Shown one piece after another: positions 43,080 through 55,662 of a DNA stretch of 64,000 nt. The DNA lies in the NCBI GenBank assembly GCA_013368315.1, contig JAACJM010000189.1, positions 62,001-126,000 on the forward strand, read 5' to 3'. Numbering within the stretch: position 1 is the first letter of the stretch; each line of letters starts with the position of its first letter. The stretch comes from Tetrapyrgos nigripes (lineage: Eukaryota > Basidiomycota > Agaricomycetes > Agaricales > Campanellaceae). A program made the position numbers and the translations under genes. Under the pieces are notes generated by a model that made no database searches, had not been told where the DNA came from, and worked only from the letters and a program-made list of their open reading frames with translations.

Positions 43080-44654
43080 TGCCAGACTCCGACCCAGTCG
43101 TTGACCTCTCGGACCAACGAGCCGTCAACCTCTTTGACCTGCAAGGTGTAGTAGCTGTAGTGACAGGTGGAGGTAGTGTGAGTCGGTACTTCAATCCCCT
43201 TTACTATTTCTTCGTCGCTCATAGCTAGCATGGACGTTAATGATGATTGTCAATGGCCTTGGTAATAGGGCATAGGATTGATGATTAGCTCTACTCTGAT
43301 AGCAAACGGAGCAACTGTGTACATTATTGGGCCTAAGCAAGAGGATCTCGATAGGTATGTACTTCGTTACTTACTGCCTAGTGTTTGCCGAATCCAGCAC
43401 TGCTTTCTTATTCCAACATACATATTTGTCTCTACCTATTCTGGTATTCATAGAATCACTCGGATATACAACAATGCCTGCGAAAAGACAGTCGGTGAAG
43501 GAGGAGGGAAGATGATTGGTTTGGAGGGTGACGTCAGTGTCAAGGTCTGCCCCATACCGTCACCTTCGAAGTGGTTCTCGTCACCTCATTCTTCTCACCT
43601 TCACAGGACGAAGCCGTCCGCCTCGCAAATGAAATCTCCAAACGCTCGCCCTATGTCACTGTCCTGTTCAACAACGCTGGTATCACAGGTGCCAATCTCA
43701 AGCTTCCTTCTTCAACCTCCGAGTCTCCTTCCTCTTCTAATAATCCCTCAAATTCCACTTCCGAATCAACACCCTCACTAGCGGAATCCTACCGTACAGC
43801 CGTCTTCTCCCAAATCCATCAAGAGGACTTTTTGACGATCCTAAAGACAAATGCTATAGGGCCCTTTTACCTCACGTTCTCTTTCTTACCTCTGTTGGAA
43901 AAATGGAAGAATTCTACGGATGAGGTGACAAGAAAGTTTGTTCCCCAGATTATAATGACGAGTAGTATGAATGGGTGGACGAAGGTGAGTGTCGGAGGAG
44001 ATGTCGTACGGCGGAAATTGGTAGCGATTTACTTAATATTTTCAACTAGGATTCCGTCACTGGTGGTAAATCCTTCCCGTACCTATTCTCCAAGAGTGCA
44101 CTGGGACACGCGACTGCGTCTTTGGCACATGAACTTCTTCCTCTCGGCATTCGCGTTAATGGTATCGCACCAGGTAGGCTGATCATGATCAAATATCTTC
44201 TCCTTGCGTATTTTGACTTCACATCTGCCATATGATCCCTACTAGGTCTCTTCCCCACTGAGGTTCGTACCATTTGTACCACTTATTGGCACTTAAGGAC
44301 TTACTCGCCTTTCACTCTCGCCTCTCACCTCCATATCATCCTTGCTTCTCACTCGAAACAGATGCCCCTCCCTGGACACTCCAACTCCGCCGGCATAACC
44401 CAAGTGCCTCCCTCCTACCTCTCCAGCCTTCAATTTCATTCTCCGGCAGGTCTTGGGACAAAGAAGGATATAGGAACCCTTGCTTTATTTTTAGTAGCAA
44501 ACTGGTTTGTTAATGGGGAGACGGTGTTGATTGATGGAGGGGTGAGTATGTACTTGGACATTTCCCTTTTCGCTGGTTTTAATTCAGTGTTGATCATTTA
44601 CTGACTAAATCATCATTTTTGCAGACTCTCCTCAAGCATCCATCGTCATATTGA
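43080..44654 (+). CDS. Short-chain dehydrogenase/reductase (SDR)
   Basis: Start MPDSDPVVDLSDQ; the stop is TGA at 44652-44654. It has the cofactor loop VVTGGGSGIGLM, split by an intron after TGGGS, then LFNNAGITGA, a Ser/Pro/Asn-rich insert of about 35 residues not usual for the fold, the MTSSMNG strand with the catalytic Ser, and YLFSKSALGH with the YxxxK pair. The C-terminus has VNGIAPGLFPTE and NGETVLIDGG, both typical SDR blocks. A 17-nt micro-exon encodes LFPTE-. Such enzymes oxidise or reduce alcohols and ketones with NAD(P)H; the substrate is not evident. It follows the CstF64 gene by 218 bp. Confidence 0.92.
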
Positions 44655-46204
44655 ACCTAAAGCTCCTTCGTGACTCGGGCTTGGACTATAATTCTTAGCT
44701 TGTAAATCCGTCAGTTCTGGCCTAAATTGCACTAATGTTAATCAATAATCACTGACTGCCCCCGCTCTTGCAATAATTTCCAGATTGGGATTGGTCATTG
44801 AACAGTGTATCCAAGCTACATAGATACGTCTTCCTGGAAGCAAGGAGCCGAATTTCATATTCCTCGCCACCGTCTTGATTCATGAAAAGATCTTGTGCTA
44901 GTATTGCACCCATACCTATGTCATGTCAACGTCCGTCGTCCAACGGTGGCACCACAGCATGCTTTCTCGCGTGTTATCACAATGCACTGCCTCCACGCGT
45001 AAACGTTGTTTGAACCTAAAAGTCAAATTGGAGCGGTGGCGCTAGGCACCTAGTATGTAGCACACACGGCTGGCGGCGGCACTCGGAGCAAGACTGTCAT
45101 TTTCCTTGAAGTCCGGCCACAGTCACAGTGAGGTCCTGGTGCCTCGAGAGTCAAGGTCCTCCGAGTAACTGATTGCTACCCTCAGTAGACCTCAGTCATC
45201 GTCCAAAAGCGATACACTGATCCTAATACACCAGCTGAGTGGCCCCGAGTTATCGTAGACAGAATGGGGTAAAATTGCCAGGCACTGATGTTACAAACTG
45301 ACCTGACTGGCAGTGCTCCTAGCCTCTCGAATAAGCATGCTAACCCCTGACCTATTGCAATCAGCGCTCCTGAGGACCGGCAGGTCACTTCAATGTTCAA
45401 AATATCTTTCCCGCGAGGGTTTCAACGTTGAAGATGCCATACCGCCAAGTTGAACTTGAATCTCATCTCGTGTGTCTTGATGTGATCCTTAACATCACCG
45501 GGAACCTTCGGTGTTCAATCTATCTTTGTAGAGCTTGTTGAAGTAGGACGGGAGAGCTGGGTGGGAGAGTTGCCGATGGACTTTGGGCCGCAGCGAATGA
45601 TTTTGGTGTTCAAAAGTTCAACCTAGGTGTTTCTGCTGGAGAAATATCAACTTACCGGTGAACTGAACTGGTAGATGGATCGTGACAGCTTTCCCAAAGG
45701 CTAAGAGATCGACCCACATTTATGAAGGATATTTATTATTATAACCCAAAGAAAGAGTTGTACATTCGAGTCAGTCCCGACTGAAACTGACCCTCTCAGA
45801 TTTCGTCCCGATACAGTCATCGCATAGTATCATGACATTTCTGCTCACCCAATATCGATTCACCGAGCAGCAGGGAATTTTCAAGGCTCGTTCAACTTTC
45901 AATCAAATGAGTCTATAAGTGCCCACTCCTTCCGAAGTAAGCACGTAAAAACTGAACTTGTGGCTGACAATTTAGCCTCATGTTGGCAATTCTGGCAGTC
46001 GCTCCTGCATGAAGTCTACGCGCGTATGCGTTGCCTTGAGCACAGCAGACAAGTTACAGTGGCACTGTTGCCGTGGCCCTACACAGACCACTAGCCGTTT
46101 CCATATTATCCTAAGGATCAAGCGATTACGACATCCATTCACGTAAATTTGTGACGAGGAGTTCAAGGCCTGTGGCGACTCAACCACGATCATCTACTGC
46201 AGTT

Positions 46205-46262
46205 AACTCCCTCTTAATGCATAGCTTTTGGCCTCGACCGAGGGGTATGCATTAAGAGGGAG
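46205..46262. repeat. Hairpin: perfect 18-bp inverted repeat with a 22-nt loop
   Basis: ACTCCCTCTTAATGCATA at 46205-46222 is repeated exactly as its reverse complement at 46245-46262. The loop carries a smaller palindrome (CCTCGACCGAGG). It is AT/GC mixed with no T run, so not a Pol III terminator. It may be a tiny foldback element or recombination scar. Confidence 0.85.
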
Positions 46263-46992
46263 TCGACTGTAGAATCTTGCGCCAGGCCCAACAAAAATGA
46301 AGGTTTGATAGCCGGAGAGTTCTGGTCCGCGGCATAATGTGAAATCTCTTTCTGAACCAAGAGGGAGAGATCTGCCAGATTTCGACATAGTTCCCACGGG
46401 GAAGGGGTCTAAGCGAGTGATGGCCGAAAGGCCGAATTCAATGACCTGGGTCCAACTACTCAGACTGGGAGACGTCGACGACTTGAGCTCGTACAGCGCT
46501 CATTTTTCGATCAGTCGCGAAAACGATAGGATAGAGAAATTCCGGTCAAATTAAACAGAGTCCTAGGTACGTTTTTCACTCGCGATTGATTGGCGTTACT
46601 GGCAGTATTTACGTTGGTATCATGATTTGGGTTCACGATAGGGCACCGAGAGTGAGAAAAGTGAAGGGTACTTTGTTTGCTGCTGGCCTTCTTGTTGTCG
46701 TCGAGGCCACGAAGACAACACGAAGACGCGACGACGTTGAAGCAAACGTCACAACGTGTCTATCATCTGACTTCGGCATAGTGCAAGGCCATCAACTGCC
46801 GACGCTTGTCAGAATCGGATAGATCTCTCCCCTCTTGTTCTGAATCATCAATCTTCGAACGATCAGTAATCAAGGTCTCCGTCAAGTCTCCGTCATCTGA
46901 ACAAGGACCTTTTCCGCGGTGTTTGGATGATGTCGTACCGAGGCTTGGAAGGAGGATCACGAAGGATCACGAGGAGGTGCGAGCCGAAGGCC

Positions 46993-47164
46993 GATCAGCG
47001 ATACGATGCACAGAAGTAGTTGTGAACCTTCAAGCTACATATGTCATGAGTACGGTCAAAATAAGGTTCGGATTTGCACGATCAACGATACGATGCACAG
47101 AAGCAGTTGTGAACTTCAAGCTACATATGTCATGAGTACGGTCGAAATAAGGTTCGGATTTGCA
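46993..47164. repeat. Tandem duplication, 87-bp unit, two copies
   Basis: GATCAGCGATACGATGCACA at 46993 is followed at 47080 by a second copy (GATCAACGATACGATGCACA). The units differ at about four bases and one single-base indel, so this is a fairly recent local duplication. No function is seen. Confidence 0.9.
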
Positions 47165-47865
47165 TGGTTAGCTTGATCATGTCATGATACTTCTGTGCCA
47201 CAGAAGGGAAGCGCAGTGATTCTGTGTAAAATTCCAGGGGAAGTTATGATACAATACAGTTGAAGTGCGTACAGTGAAATGTGAATATGGGTAAGTATGA
47301 AGAGAACTATATGTCGAGGGAAGAAGAGAAGATGCCAAAGATGCCATGGGAGAGACGATTAGAAGATAGGAAAATGAAGTGAGGAACTGATAAAAATCGT
47401 ATCGATATTAAAAATGTCAAATAAAGAAGTAGAAGTACACTATGTACTACAAAATTACTATGTACATGAATACAGTGGCCAATGATGGATAGTAAGTTCC
47501 AATGTGGTGTGGGTATGTTTCCGATTGTAGATGAAAGAAAAAGGAAATGAAATCACTAATCATGAGGATTCGTGCACGGTCCGGAGGTTTAGCAATAAAA
47601 AATACAATGGAATCCACGGGGAAATGGGATAGCCGCGATGAAGGAGGGAGGCGTGGAAGTGAACCCAGCAAAACGAGAAAGGACAGACTGAAAATGACGG
47701 ACCCCGAAAGATGGGCTCGACCCGACACGCTTGTTCGACGTGTTGAGCAACGTGGATACGGCACGCAAAAGGTGCCCCCATACCCGCTCCATAATTTGTA
47801 CCAGGGAAATCGATCAGGGCAGCATTGCAGTTATGATAAAATGCAAGATGTAGTCCATGACCAAA

Positions 47866-49548
47866 TTATTCGCCGCCGAAATCTCCTCGATTCTTGACCT
47901 GCACACTGATCCGCCTCGTATGGCCAATCCGACGCCTTGGATCAGCTCGATACACTTCGTCGTGGTGAATCGAAGTGGATTTGCTATGGGCATGCATAGT
48001 AATGTCCTGTTTCTTGCTCACTGTCTTTACAGGATCAACACCACGAGCCTGGTATTTTCTCCTCGATGAAGGAGATCGTGCAGTAGGAGGAGGCTTGTAA
48101 TGATGATCCATAGGGCGAGAGTTTGGAGAGGCAAAAAATGGCGCAGACGTTGTTCGTAAACCAAGCGCGTTCGGTGGCTCGATTTGCCTCGGTAGAGGAG
48201 GATGGGGATTATGCCAAGATTCAGCTGTTTGACTCGGATGCTGAATGGATGGAGGAGGACCAGGCACAACAGGAGGATAAGCATGTTGAGGGATCTGAAG
48301 GCTGGGATGATGAGGATGGATTACAGCATGGGTATACGGTGCAGGAGCGGGGGCTGTGGGTGCGTTCGAGTTCATGTTGAAAAACGGGGTTATCGGCGTG
48401 GTTGGCGAGATAGATACGGGGGTGAAGGTATTTGGTGGACCAGGGGCAAGGAAAGGTGGAGTAGGAGATGCGAATATTGGCGAGAAGGGGCTTGGACCAG
48501 GAGGATAGTACGTCGTGCCATTTATCTCGACTGAAGAATATAACGGCTGATTAATGGGGGAGACAGGGACCGGACCTGATGAATAGCTGCCTCCCGAGCT
48601 GGGTGCATAGTAAATGGGTTGTACGGGCGAAAGCGGAGGAACTGCAGTGTAAATGGGTTGAGGCAGTGAAAGAGGAGAGATAGACGAGGTAGACGCCGGG
48701 GCTGAGGATTGCGTGGGTGGTTGGGAAGATGCGGGAGGAGGTGGGATCGAAGAAAGCGAACGCTGAGTGCCGAGTGGTTCTGGATGCTTGAATTCGCAGT
48801 TCTGCCCGTAGGAACAAAGTGGCCAGGCGACGCAGGGGGTGTGCTTCTTGTCTGGAGCGGAGATAGGTCAAATGAAAGACGAGATGTCGAACTAGTGTAC
48901 GATGCTTACAGGGCTCAATGGATCCAGGATGAAGATATTTACACGAAGGATTGTGACATTTTCCTTGAACATAAGCCCAGCAATGCGACATCGTAGGACC
49001 ACTTTGAGGAGCATCCGGCTTCAACTTCGCAGGACTCTTGCCACCTTGCGCTGCTTCGAGAAGCTGGAGGTCATGAATACTGATAGATGATCCACTCGTC
49101 AGCTCCGACCGTAGTATATGAAGAGCAAGATTAAGAACCCACAAGTTACATTCATTCCCCATCGGACAGAATCCTGTTCGGATGAAATGTCTGCAAGGAG
49201 CTGTCTTCCAAGCAATGGGTTTGTAAAAGACCGCAGGAGGCACGATTGTAGGGGGAATTTTGTCTGGACGCTGGCTCCAAGTCTCGAGGTAAGCTCCATC
49301 TTTTCGAGCCTCCTCGGCCAGGATAATATCCACAGGTACAGGCTCTGGAGGAGGAAAGGGATCACTGCGGTTGTGCGGAGAGAAAAAAATGCCTGCGGGG
49401 TGCGTGAACTTGCAGTTTTTGTGTTGGCATTTTCCCCTCATGAAATCCCAACATGGAGGAGCTACAGGGCCGATTCGTCAGGTCATTCGCTGAGCAATCG
49501 CTGAGCAGGGTGACACATACCTTGAGCATCAGTTTCCAAGAAATCCAT
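47866..49548 (-). CDS. Protein with four CCCH zinc fingers, probable RNA-binding
   Basis: Four exons (49548-49521, 49461-49143, 49079-48910, 48851-47866) give 500 residues; every intron is GT-AG and in frame. Fingers: CWDFMRGKCQHKNCKFTH (CX7CX4CX3H), CRHFIRTGFCPMGNECNFIH (CX8CX5CX3H, split by intron 2), CWAYVQGKCHNPSCKYLH (CX7CX4CX3H) and CVAWPLCSYGQNCEFKH (CX5CX5CX3H). The C-terminal 300 residues are rich in Pro, Ser, Tyr and Thr, then turn basic (ARSPSSRRKYQARG). Such proteins usually bind AU-rich or other single-stranded RNA and control mRNA stability or processing. No named orthologue can be claimed. Confidence 0.88.
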
Positions 49549-52500
49549 CGCGTTGTCGTATCAGAAATTGCGCAGACGGAGCTGGTGGATGAATTCTTTG
49601 GCGAGGCCAGAGACCAACAATAAGTTGGGACGAAGTGTTAGATGTTATGAACAACTGCACGTGTGGAGCACGCGATAGGCACCTGAAAGTTTTGATGATT
49701 TGACGGCTCGAATTGATTCGGGGAAGAGAAGAGAAGACGGTGGGTGATGCTGGAGAAAAAGTCTGACAGAACCCTGCGAGCTTTTCAGGAAATGAAACGC
49801 CGGTCCTGGTTGTGCATTGCAATTGTGCACAAAGCCAGTACTTACGGCATGAGTTTGTGGCAAAGCTTTGTCTACCCAATCTCAGTAGCGAGAGGTAAGG
49901 TCAAAGCGCTCTGAAAAAAATAGGCTACATGCTGTTCTAGAACGTCTGATCTGAGAACAATCGGCTATTCATTACAGTTGCACCACTGAACGAGAGTCAG
50001 CTTTGTCGACTAACGATGTACAAGCGAGGTTTGGTTTTCCTTTCACGGCCATTTCTCATCGCTCCCGCGACAATGTGCAGAGAGATACACGAGGACGCGG
50101 ATGGACGTTACAGCCCGAGAAAACCGGGAGCCAATGCCAACTGGGCACAAACATGGTCAAAGCTCAACATCAACGCTGTCAACAACCCCAGTAGGCCTCG
50201 CTTCTTATCTGGAAGCTAAAGCTGAAGGTTCAGTCGAATGTTTGACATAGATCTCGAAGTCTTCTGTGTTTTGTAAATTTCTTATGTCTTCTTGCGACCC
50301 TTCGAATTGGTTTCACAAAGTTTCATACTTCGGGACAAAAAAAATTAAAACACTGGGCCACTCTAAAACTCTCCGATCCGTGCACACGGCCAAAATCGGT
50401 GGATACCTTGGTCACTGGACTTGCAACCTTTCGTGAGTCCTATTTTACCTATACTCTGATACATAACGATGACATGGTCACTTTGACAAGAGACCGCGAG
50501 CCGGTTGGCATCGGTCCTATAGGCTACACTCACGACGAGGATGAGTGCATTTTTGTCGGGCACTTTTGAACTGGAGTAAATCTAGAATATTTCACAATGG
50601 CCGGAGTACTTCATATGGGACCATTCGTAGGCTGAACTTCTATATGGAGGAGTCCGGCGCCGGGAAAAAACCCGAAATTTATTCTCATCCAAAAATTCCG
50701 TCCAAATATGCACCCTGCCGTGACTCATTCTTTTCAGCGAATCGCAATGTCTTTTGATTTAACGTATACTTGTAGACAAAGTGGCCAGCAGGCCATTGAT
50801 GCGGGTCCTCATAACGATTTATTCAAGAATATCCACGGACCACTGCTATACTTATCGCAAGTCGGTCTTACCGCTCGCGATTAGGTGGGTTTCCGAACGA
50901 CTTTCAAACGCGGCATGTCCACTCATACACTACGGAAGCGACTCTGCATATACAAAGCAGCGCTGGGAAGTGAAACTGATACATGATCACCCTGAACAGC
51001 GAAAACGACGGCCCGGAATAGTCTCTGGCCCGATCCCTTTTCTCCAATTGGGGACATAGATTTAAGGGCGCAGAGCGCATCAAATCAGATGCCAAGGTTA
51101 TTACGGGTTACCTAGAACATGTATCAACAGTCCACAACGGTATGGTTTATCTTTAAGGTGTTACGAACTAGCGCTATTTCAGGTGCCATCCGGCGAGGAC
51201 CTGATGAGCAGCCTCCCGGTGGAGCCCTCTGCAGCTTCTTACTTCTGATTATATTCAAGGCAAGTTGAAGCGTTTTCTCTGACAGTTCAGTCTGTCTAAA
51301 ACATCCCAGACAGGTATCGCCACTCAAAACAGTGGCTTCATCGTTTCGGGAGTCATTGTTCAAAAGCGCCATCTTCGTTTTGCTGAGTCTGAAAGCGCTG
51401 AAACAGCGGGTAGGTACCGCTCCTGTTCATCTCTGCACAATGTCTCTTATTTAGGGCACTCTCTTACTTAGGAAACACTTTACCCCTGAAGATCCGCAAT
51501 CCTCGGAAGACTCAATCCGCGGGCCGCAGCTCCTCAGTCCAAGGAGATTGTGATTGTGTATGCATCCACGTCTTTCATATTCATAGACAGTGGCCACAGA
51601 AACCTCTCGGGACAACTGACGTAGTTTGACCGTGTCACGTCAATCCAACCTAAGATCTTCACGTTAAGTGTGGTTCCTCTGAGTCTATTTTAGGTTCTTA
51701 CTAGATGTCTGCCACGCGAAACGATACCTGTATACCTGTATACTCGATTATGCAGATCTTGTTATGTAGGATAGGTCGCTTGTGATTCCACCCACAGCAT
51801 GGTAAGTCACTGATTATGTATCCAAACTTGGTCACCTTGATTCTGACCTCATACCAAACCATAGATGGCGGGATCTGAGCCTCGAGGCTATGTTGGTATC
51901 CCCAACTTTCCCTCTCCTCAAAACAGACTGGGAAATATCCCCAACAGAATTATACTCGTCGATACTCCTTAGTAGGCTCAGCCTAGCATCAGTGATCACC
52001 TGCGGCATCGACGATACGGTCAGCCACCAACGATATCACTGGCGGCTGCTGGCGGCTCTTGGTGGCACTGTCGTCTGACTCGTCTCTATTTGCTCTGCTG
52101 ACCGAATCTGCCAAACGACTTGCATCGGCTTCTCATTTAACGACTAGCACTGTATGTACAAGAAGCTGACTGACGGTTGACCAAGCGACTAATGCATCAG
52201 TGGATCACTCCCAGCTGGAGATTTGGTGTGTGTGGTTCTATGCTTCCGGTGAAATTGATTATAGTCTACCAAGTCAAAAGATCAAATCAATGGCTGGTAT
52301 TCCTCTGCGTTTGAACATATGGGCATATCGAGGTGCTCATGTCTTGAGTAAGTATTATGACGGGTTGCCTGCAGGCATCAACCTTCTAGTGGCAATGCAT
52401 ATTCACTCAGAATTAACACCAGTAGTCTTGATACCATCCAGTGAGTGTGTAGTTACGCCTGCAGACATCCCGCTCGTACTACTACTGAACGGAAAATCCT

Positions 52501-53298
52501 TGATTCCCGGAAAACGATGCATCTACCAAAAGATCTCAAGAGATCGTCGATTCGAAGTTCTGGACGCTTTGGTCATCAGCAAGTCGTTGATGTTCCTAAA
52601 TTATATCGTGAACTGAGTCTCGAGCTGTTGTAGTCAGTACGAAGAGATCATTGAGATCACCACTTGCCTTTGATACGCCAACTGTATTGGTCGGTGACGC
52701 AGACATGCTATGCACCCGTCTTTCGACATATCGGAGGCAATGATTGAATATAGGAGGTAAACTAGTACATGTGATTGTCTAGTCCAACAATGGGAGCTGG
52801 TAGAGATGTATGGTAAAATGTTTTTGTTGGTGGTATAATCTATTTTGTGGATTTAAAGGGTATAACGGCACAATACTTAAGGGATATATAATGTTGATAC
52901 AACAAGGTTTGTAAATATAATAGTAATCTGGAGGAGAGAGTGTGAGCACGTAACTAGAAAGCACGGTGTGGCATTAACAACTAATAAGCAGCTGATGAAA
53001 GCAAAGCATTATGCTGTAGGTTAGGAAAGCAAAAAAGAGCGACGGTGGTGGTGTTATTATGTGTCAATTGATAAATAAGAGTCGTAACAACTTCGCAAAG
53101 GAGAGAACTGGAAAACAAAAAGCACAATCGTCAGAGGACAACATCACGGAGGTCATAGAGATAGGTGGCTGTGTAGCCAAAGCGCGGGGGCATAAACTGG
53201 AGGTCCAAGGGTTCCGGGAGTAAGAGCACATAGCTGACATAACAAGCTTGCAATACAATTTTTTCTTAGGCCTCATTCCTAACATCTGAGAACGCGAG
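49549..53298. other. Gene-poor stretch of about 3.7 kb
   Basis: It holds dispersed repeat copy B (50523-50730) and several short frames. The longest, at 52200-52616 plus (138 residues), has mixed hydrophobic composition but no motif I know and no splice context. No gene is supported. Confidence 0.4.
50523..50730 (+). repeat. Dispersed repeat, copy B (about 208 bp)
   Basis: Partner of 21883-22100 in the same orientation, roughly three quarters identical by eye, with the same ordered words (GGATGAGTG, GGAGTAAATCTAG, CATATGGGACCA, TTCTATATGG, CCGGCGCC, CCAAATATGCAC). Neither copy is coding. Confidence 0.75.
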
Positions 53299-55347
53299 TC
53301 ACGGCTGCAGGGCCATGTTTTGTGTTGATAAACCAGAGCCGTTCATTACCTACATAAAACATGATGATGGTCATCAGCACTGTTAGAGCGAACTAAGGAA
53401 CCCCTTACCTGATTAACGTCGTAACCTGCTATCATATGCATCCTTTTCCTTGGGGGTATGCCCAAGTCACCGTATCCAGAGTTTAGAGGTGAACTGAGGT
53501 TCGAGTTCATCTGCGGTGAATTCATTGGATGAGGTTGTGGGCTCCTTAGGTGCGAATGCGGATGGGCCGACGACTCAAGGACATCAACTCCATACGTCCC
53601 ATCTAGAGCAGCGCCGTTTTCCCAACTCCGCGAATGCTTCCGGCTCATAGAACGGTTTGGATCCTGAGCGGGCACATGAATGTTGTACCAGTCAGCTATT
53701 AGTTTCAGCCAGTGCAGTGCATACTCACGTCGAGCCCACCGAGTCCTTCGTGATGAGCCCCGTACACGCCCTGAGCGGCCTGGGCTTGTGCCTGTGCCTG
53801 CGCCTGTGCTTGCGCGTCAGCTTCAGAAGCTCCCCATGAATCAAGGGCTTTGTTGGATCGGGATTTTATGTCGTTCTGGATATAGGATGAAACACGAGTC
53901 AGAATCTTTACCGAATATGGACTGTAGAAAGAAGAGAAGAAAAGAAACAAAGAAGCTTGGGAGTTGACGAAGCACGGGGAAAAGGCAAGAAACGTGTCGA
54001 GGAAGGTAGGACCAAGTATCAGCCCGTGGGCAAGACAGAAGCAAGCAAAGAAGAGCGGGAAGACTCTAATTATGGTGAAAAGAACCCGAGTAGGCGAACC
54101 ACTGCCACAGAAAGAAGCAGGCACATAAAATACAATGAGAGTAAAGACCCGAGAAAAGACTTCAAGAGACACAAACGACTTACAGCTTCTGAGTGATATC
54201 TTGCTAATGCTTGTGCAGCTTGGGCTTCTTCTAAGGAGACTGATGAGTGTCGGGAACGCTGTTCTAGCATAAAAACGTAAACATCTAACCGATTTGGGAG
54301 TGGGGTGTTGATGAAGGAGTTGAAGAAGCGTACACACCACTTTGCGTTAGTGCGAGAAGAGCTGACACTGAGAAGATGTATTAGTGGGTAAGAAGAATGG
54401 AAGAGATTGTCGATGTTTTAGACTCACTAATGTCATCCCTCCGCTTTTCTGCTGCTGCTACAGACTGTCGGGCTTGTCGTTCGGCGTCTAAACAGGCCGT
54501 ATATCGTAAAAATGCGTCTTGCGTTTCTTTTGATGCTCTGGACAGTGTTGCACGGGATAATTGTAGTGCTTGCTCTGAAAGTGACCGGTAAATAAGAGTT
54601 TTTATGAAGAAAAAAATGCCATACTGGATGCATTTGCTTCTTGCTGTAGTGATTCGGGATTTCGTAAGGATGGTGAGCCTGAAGGTCGGGGGAGAGGCAT
54701 CATTGAAGAATCCGAGTTATCTGTCGGTCAAAACCCGATTAACACACGCGCATATACAAACCAAAGGATCACTCACCTAAACTCGTCCTTGCATAACTCT
54801 GATCTGAAGGCTCTGGACTGCCAGAGTCTACAGAATGATCCCGCATCACATATGGCTCCGCCGTCCCGTTTCGTAGTCGTGGATTGTGTGGTAAGCCCGC
54901 CGCCTGCCTTTCAATGAACTTGCGCAAAAAGGTTAACTCTATCTCATCCGGCATCGTATAAGGCGGGCCCTGTATATCGCCCTTTTGCATAAGCAATTCA
55001 AGTTGAGACATGGTCTTGTCTTTCAGCTGCTGGAGCCACTCGTGAAGTTCCATGTGATCCTGGTCTGCGCGTGCATCGTAATCCTGCCGTCTCCTCGCCT
55101 TCCTCCAATAGGTCTTCGTGAGCTTCAACGCGCGATTTACTTCATTATCGAGGGTGCGATACCACTCGCTGGCTTGACGGTTTAGTTTGACGGCGAGAAC
55201 GCCAGGCTGTACGCGGAGCTGCAGGACACAGCGGCCGTCACGGTCGGGAGGCCCCAGGACCCCCTTCTGTCCCTGATTACCGCGCGTCGCGCCTCTGGAG
55301 ACATTGCCCAGCTCGGGCCACGGCAAATCGTCGGCGACAGCAGACAT
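53299..55347 (-). CDS. Unrecognised protein with a Gln/Ala dipeptide run
   Basis: About eight exons read in frame from MSAVADDLPWPELGN (55347) to QNMALQP-stop (53299). The first exon (to 54777) includes a Lys/Arg-rich helical part (LKLTKTYWRKARRRQDYDAR; LHEWLQQLKDKTMSQLELLM). Later exons give LSRASKETQDAFLRYTACLD and RQARQSVAAAEKRRDD, which look coiled-coil, then ALDSWGASEADAQAQAQAQA, an (AQ)n run, and a His/Pro/Ser-rich tail. In-frame upstream ATGs exist at 55419 and up to 55539; I chose 55347 because the residues before it look untranslated. One intron (about 53895-54188) is near 300 nt and may hide an exon. The helical, charged character suggests a scaffold or regulatory protein, but no family is recognised. 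Confidence 0.65.
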
Positions 55348-55662
55348 AGAGGATGGTCGAGTGTTGACTTGGGAGAAAATGGTAAAGATGATAGAACCGT
55401 CTTGTTTATAACTCGCCATCAATGCCATCAAATGCACTGCTTTAATTATTTCCCATACCGACATCTCGGCATCCACGCTGGATACGACGTATGATTCCAT
55501 CAATCTCATGCTCCTCCTTACTTCACATGTTATGTACATAGATTGTACGGATCAATCCTATCAAGAAACATAATCCACGACTAGCCAACCCTTACATCTG
55601 TCACGCCCATACACCAAGTTGAAGATATTCCGACTACGCAATACCCACTCGTCGGGCTCAGC

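Larger units (their letters stand above)
44655..47865. other. Gene-poor spacer of about 3.2 kb
   Basis: Only short frames without protein features are seen. It contains a perfect 18-bp inverted repeat (46205-46262) and an 87-bp tandem duplication (46993-47164), both listed separately. A/T-rich sequence from 47280 onward is probably the 3' flank of the minus-strand zinc-finger gene. Confidence 0.45.

Noticed and set aside
52200..52616. 138-residue plus-strand frame as a gene
   Set aside because: No recognisable motif, splice context or neighbour support, and the surrounding sequence looks non-coding.
53705..54340. 211-residue minus-strand open frame as a membrane protein
   Set aside because: It reads through introns of the Gln/Ala-run protein gene; the true exons lie in other frames and join cleanly.
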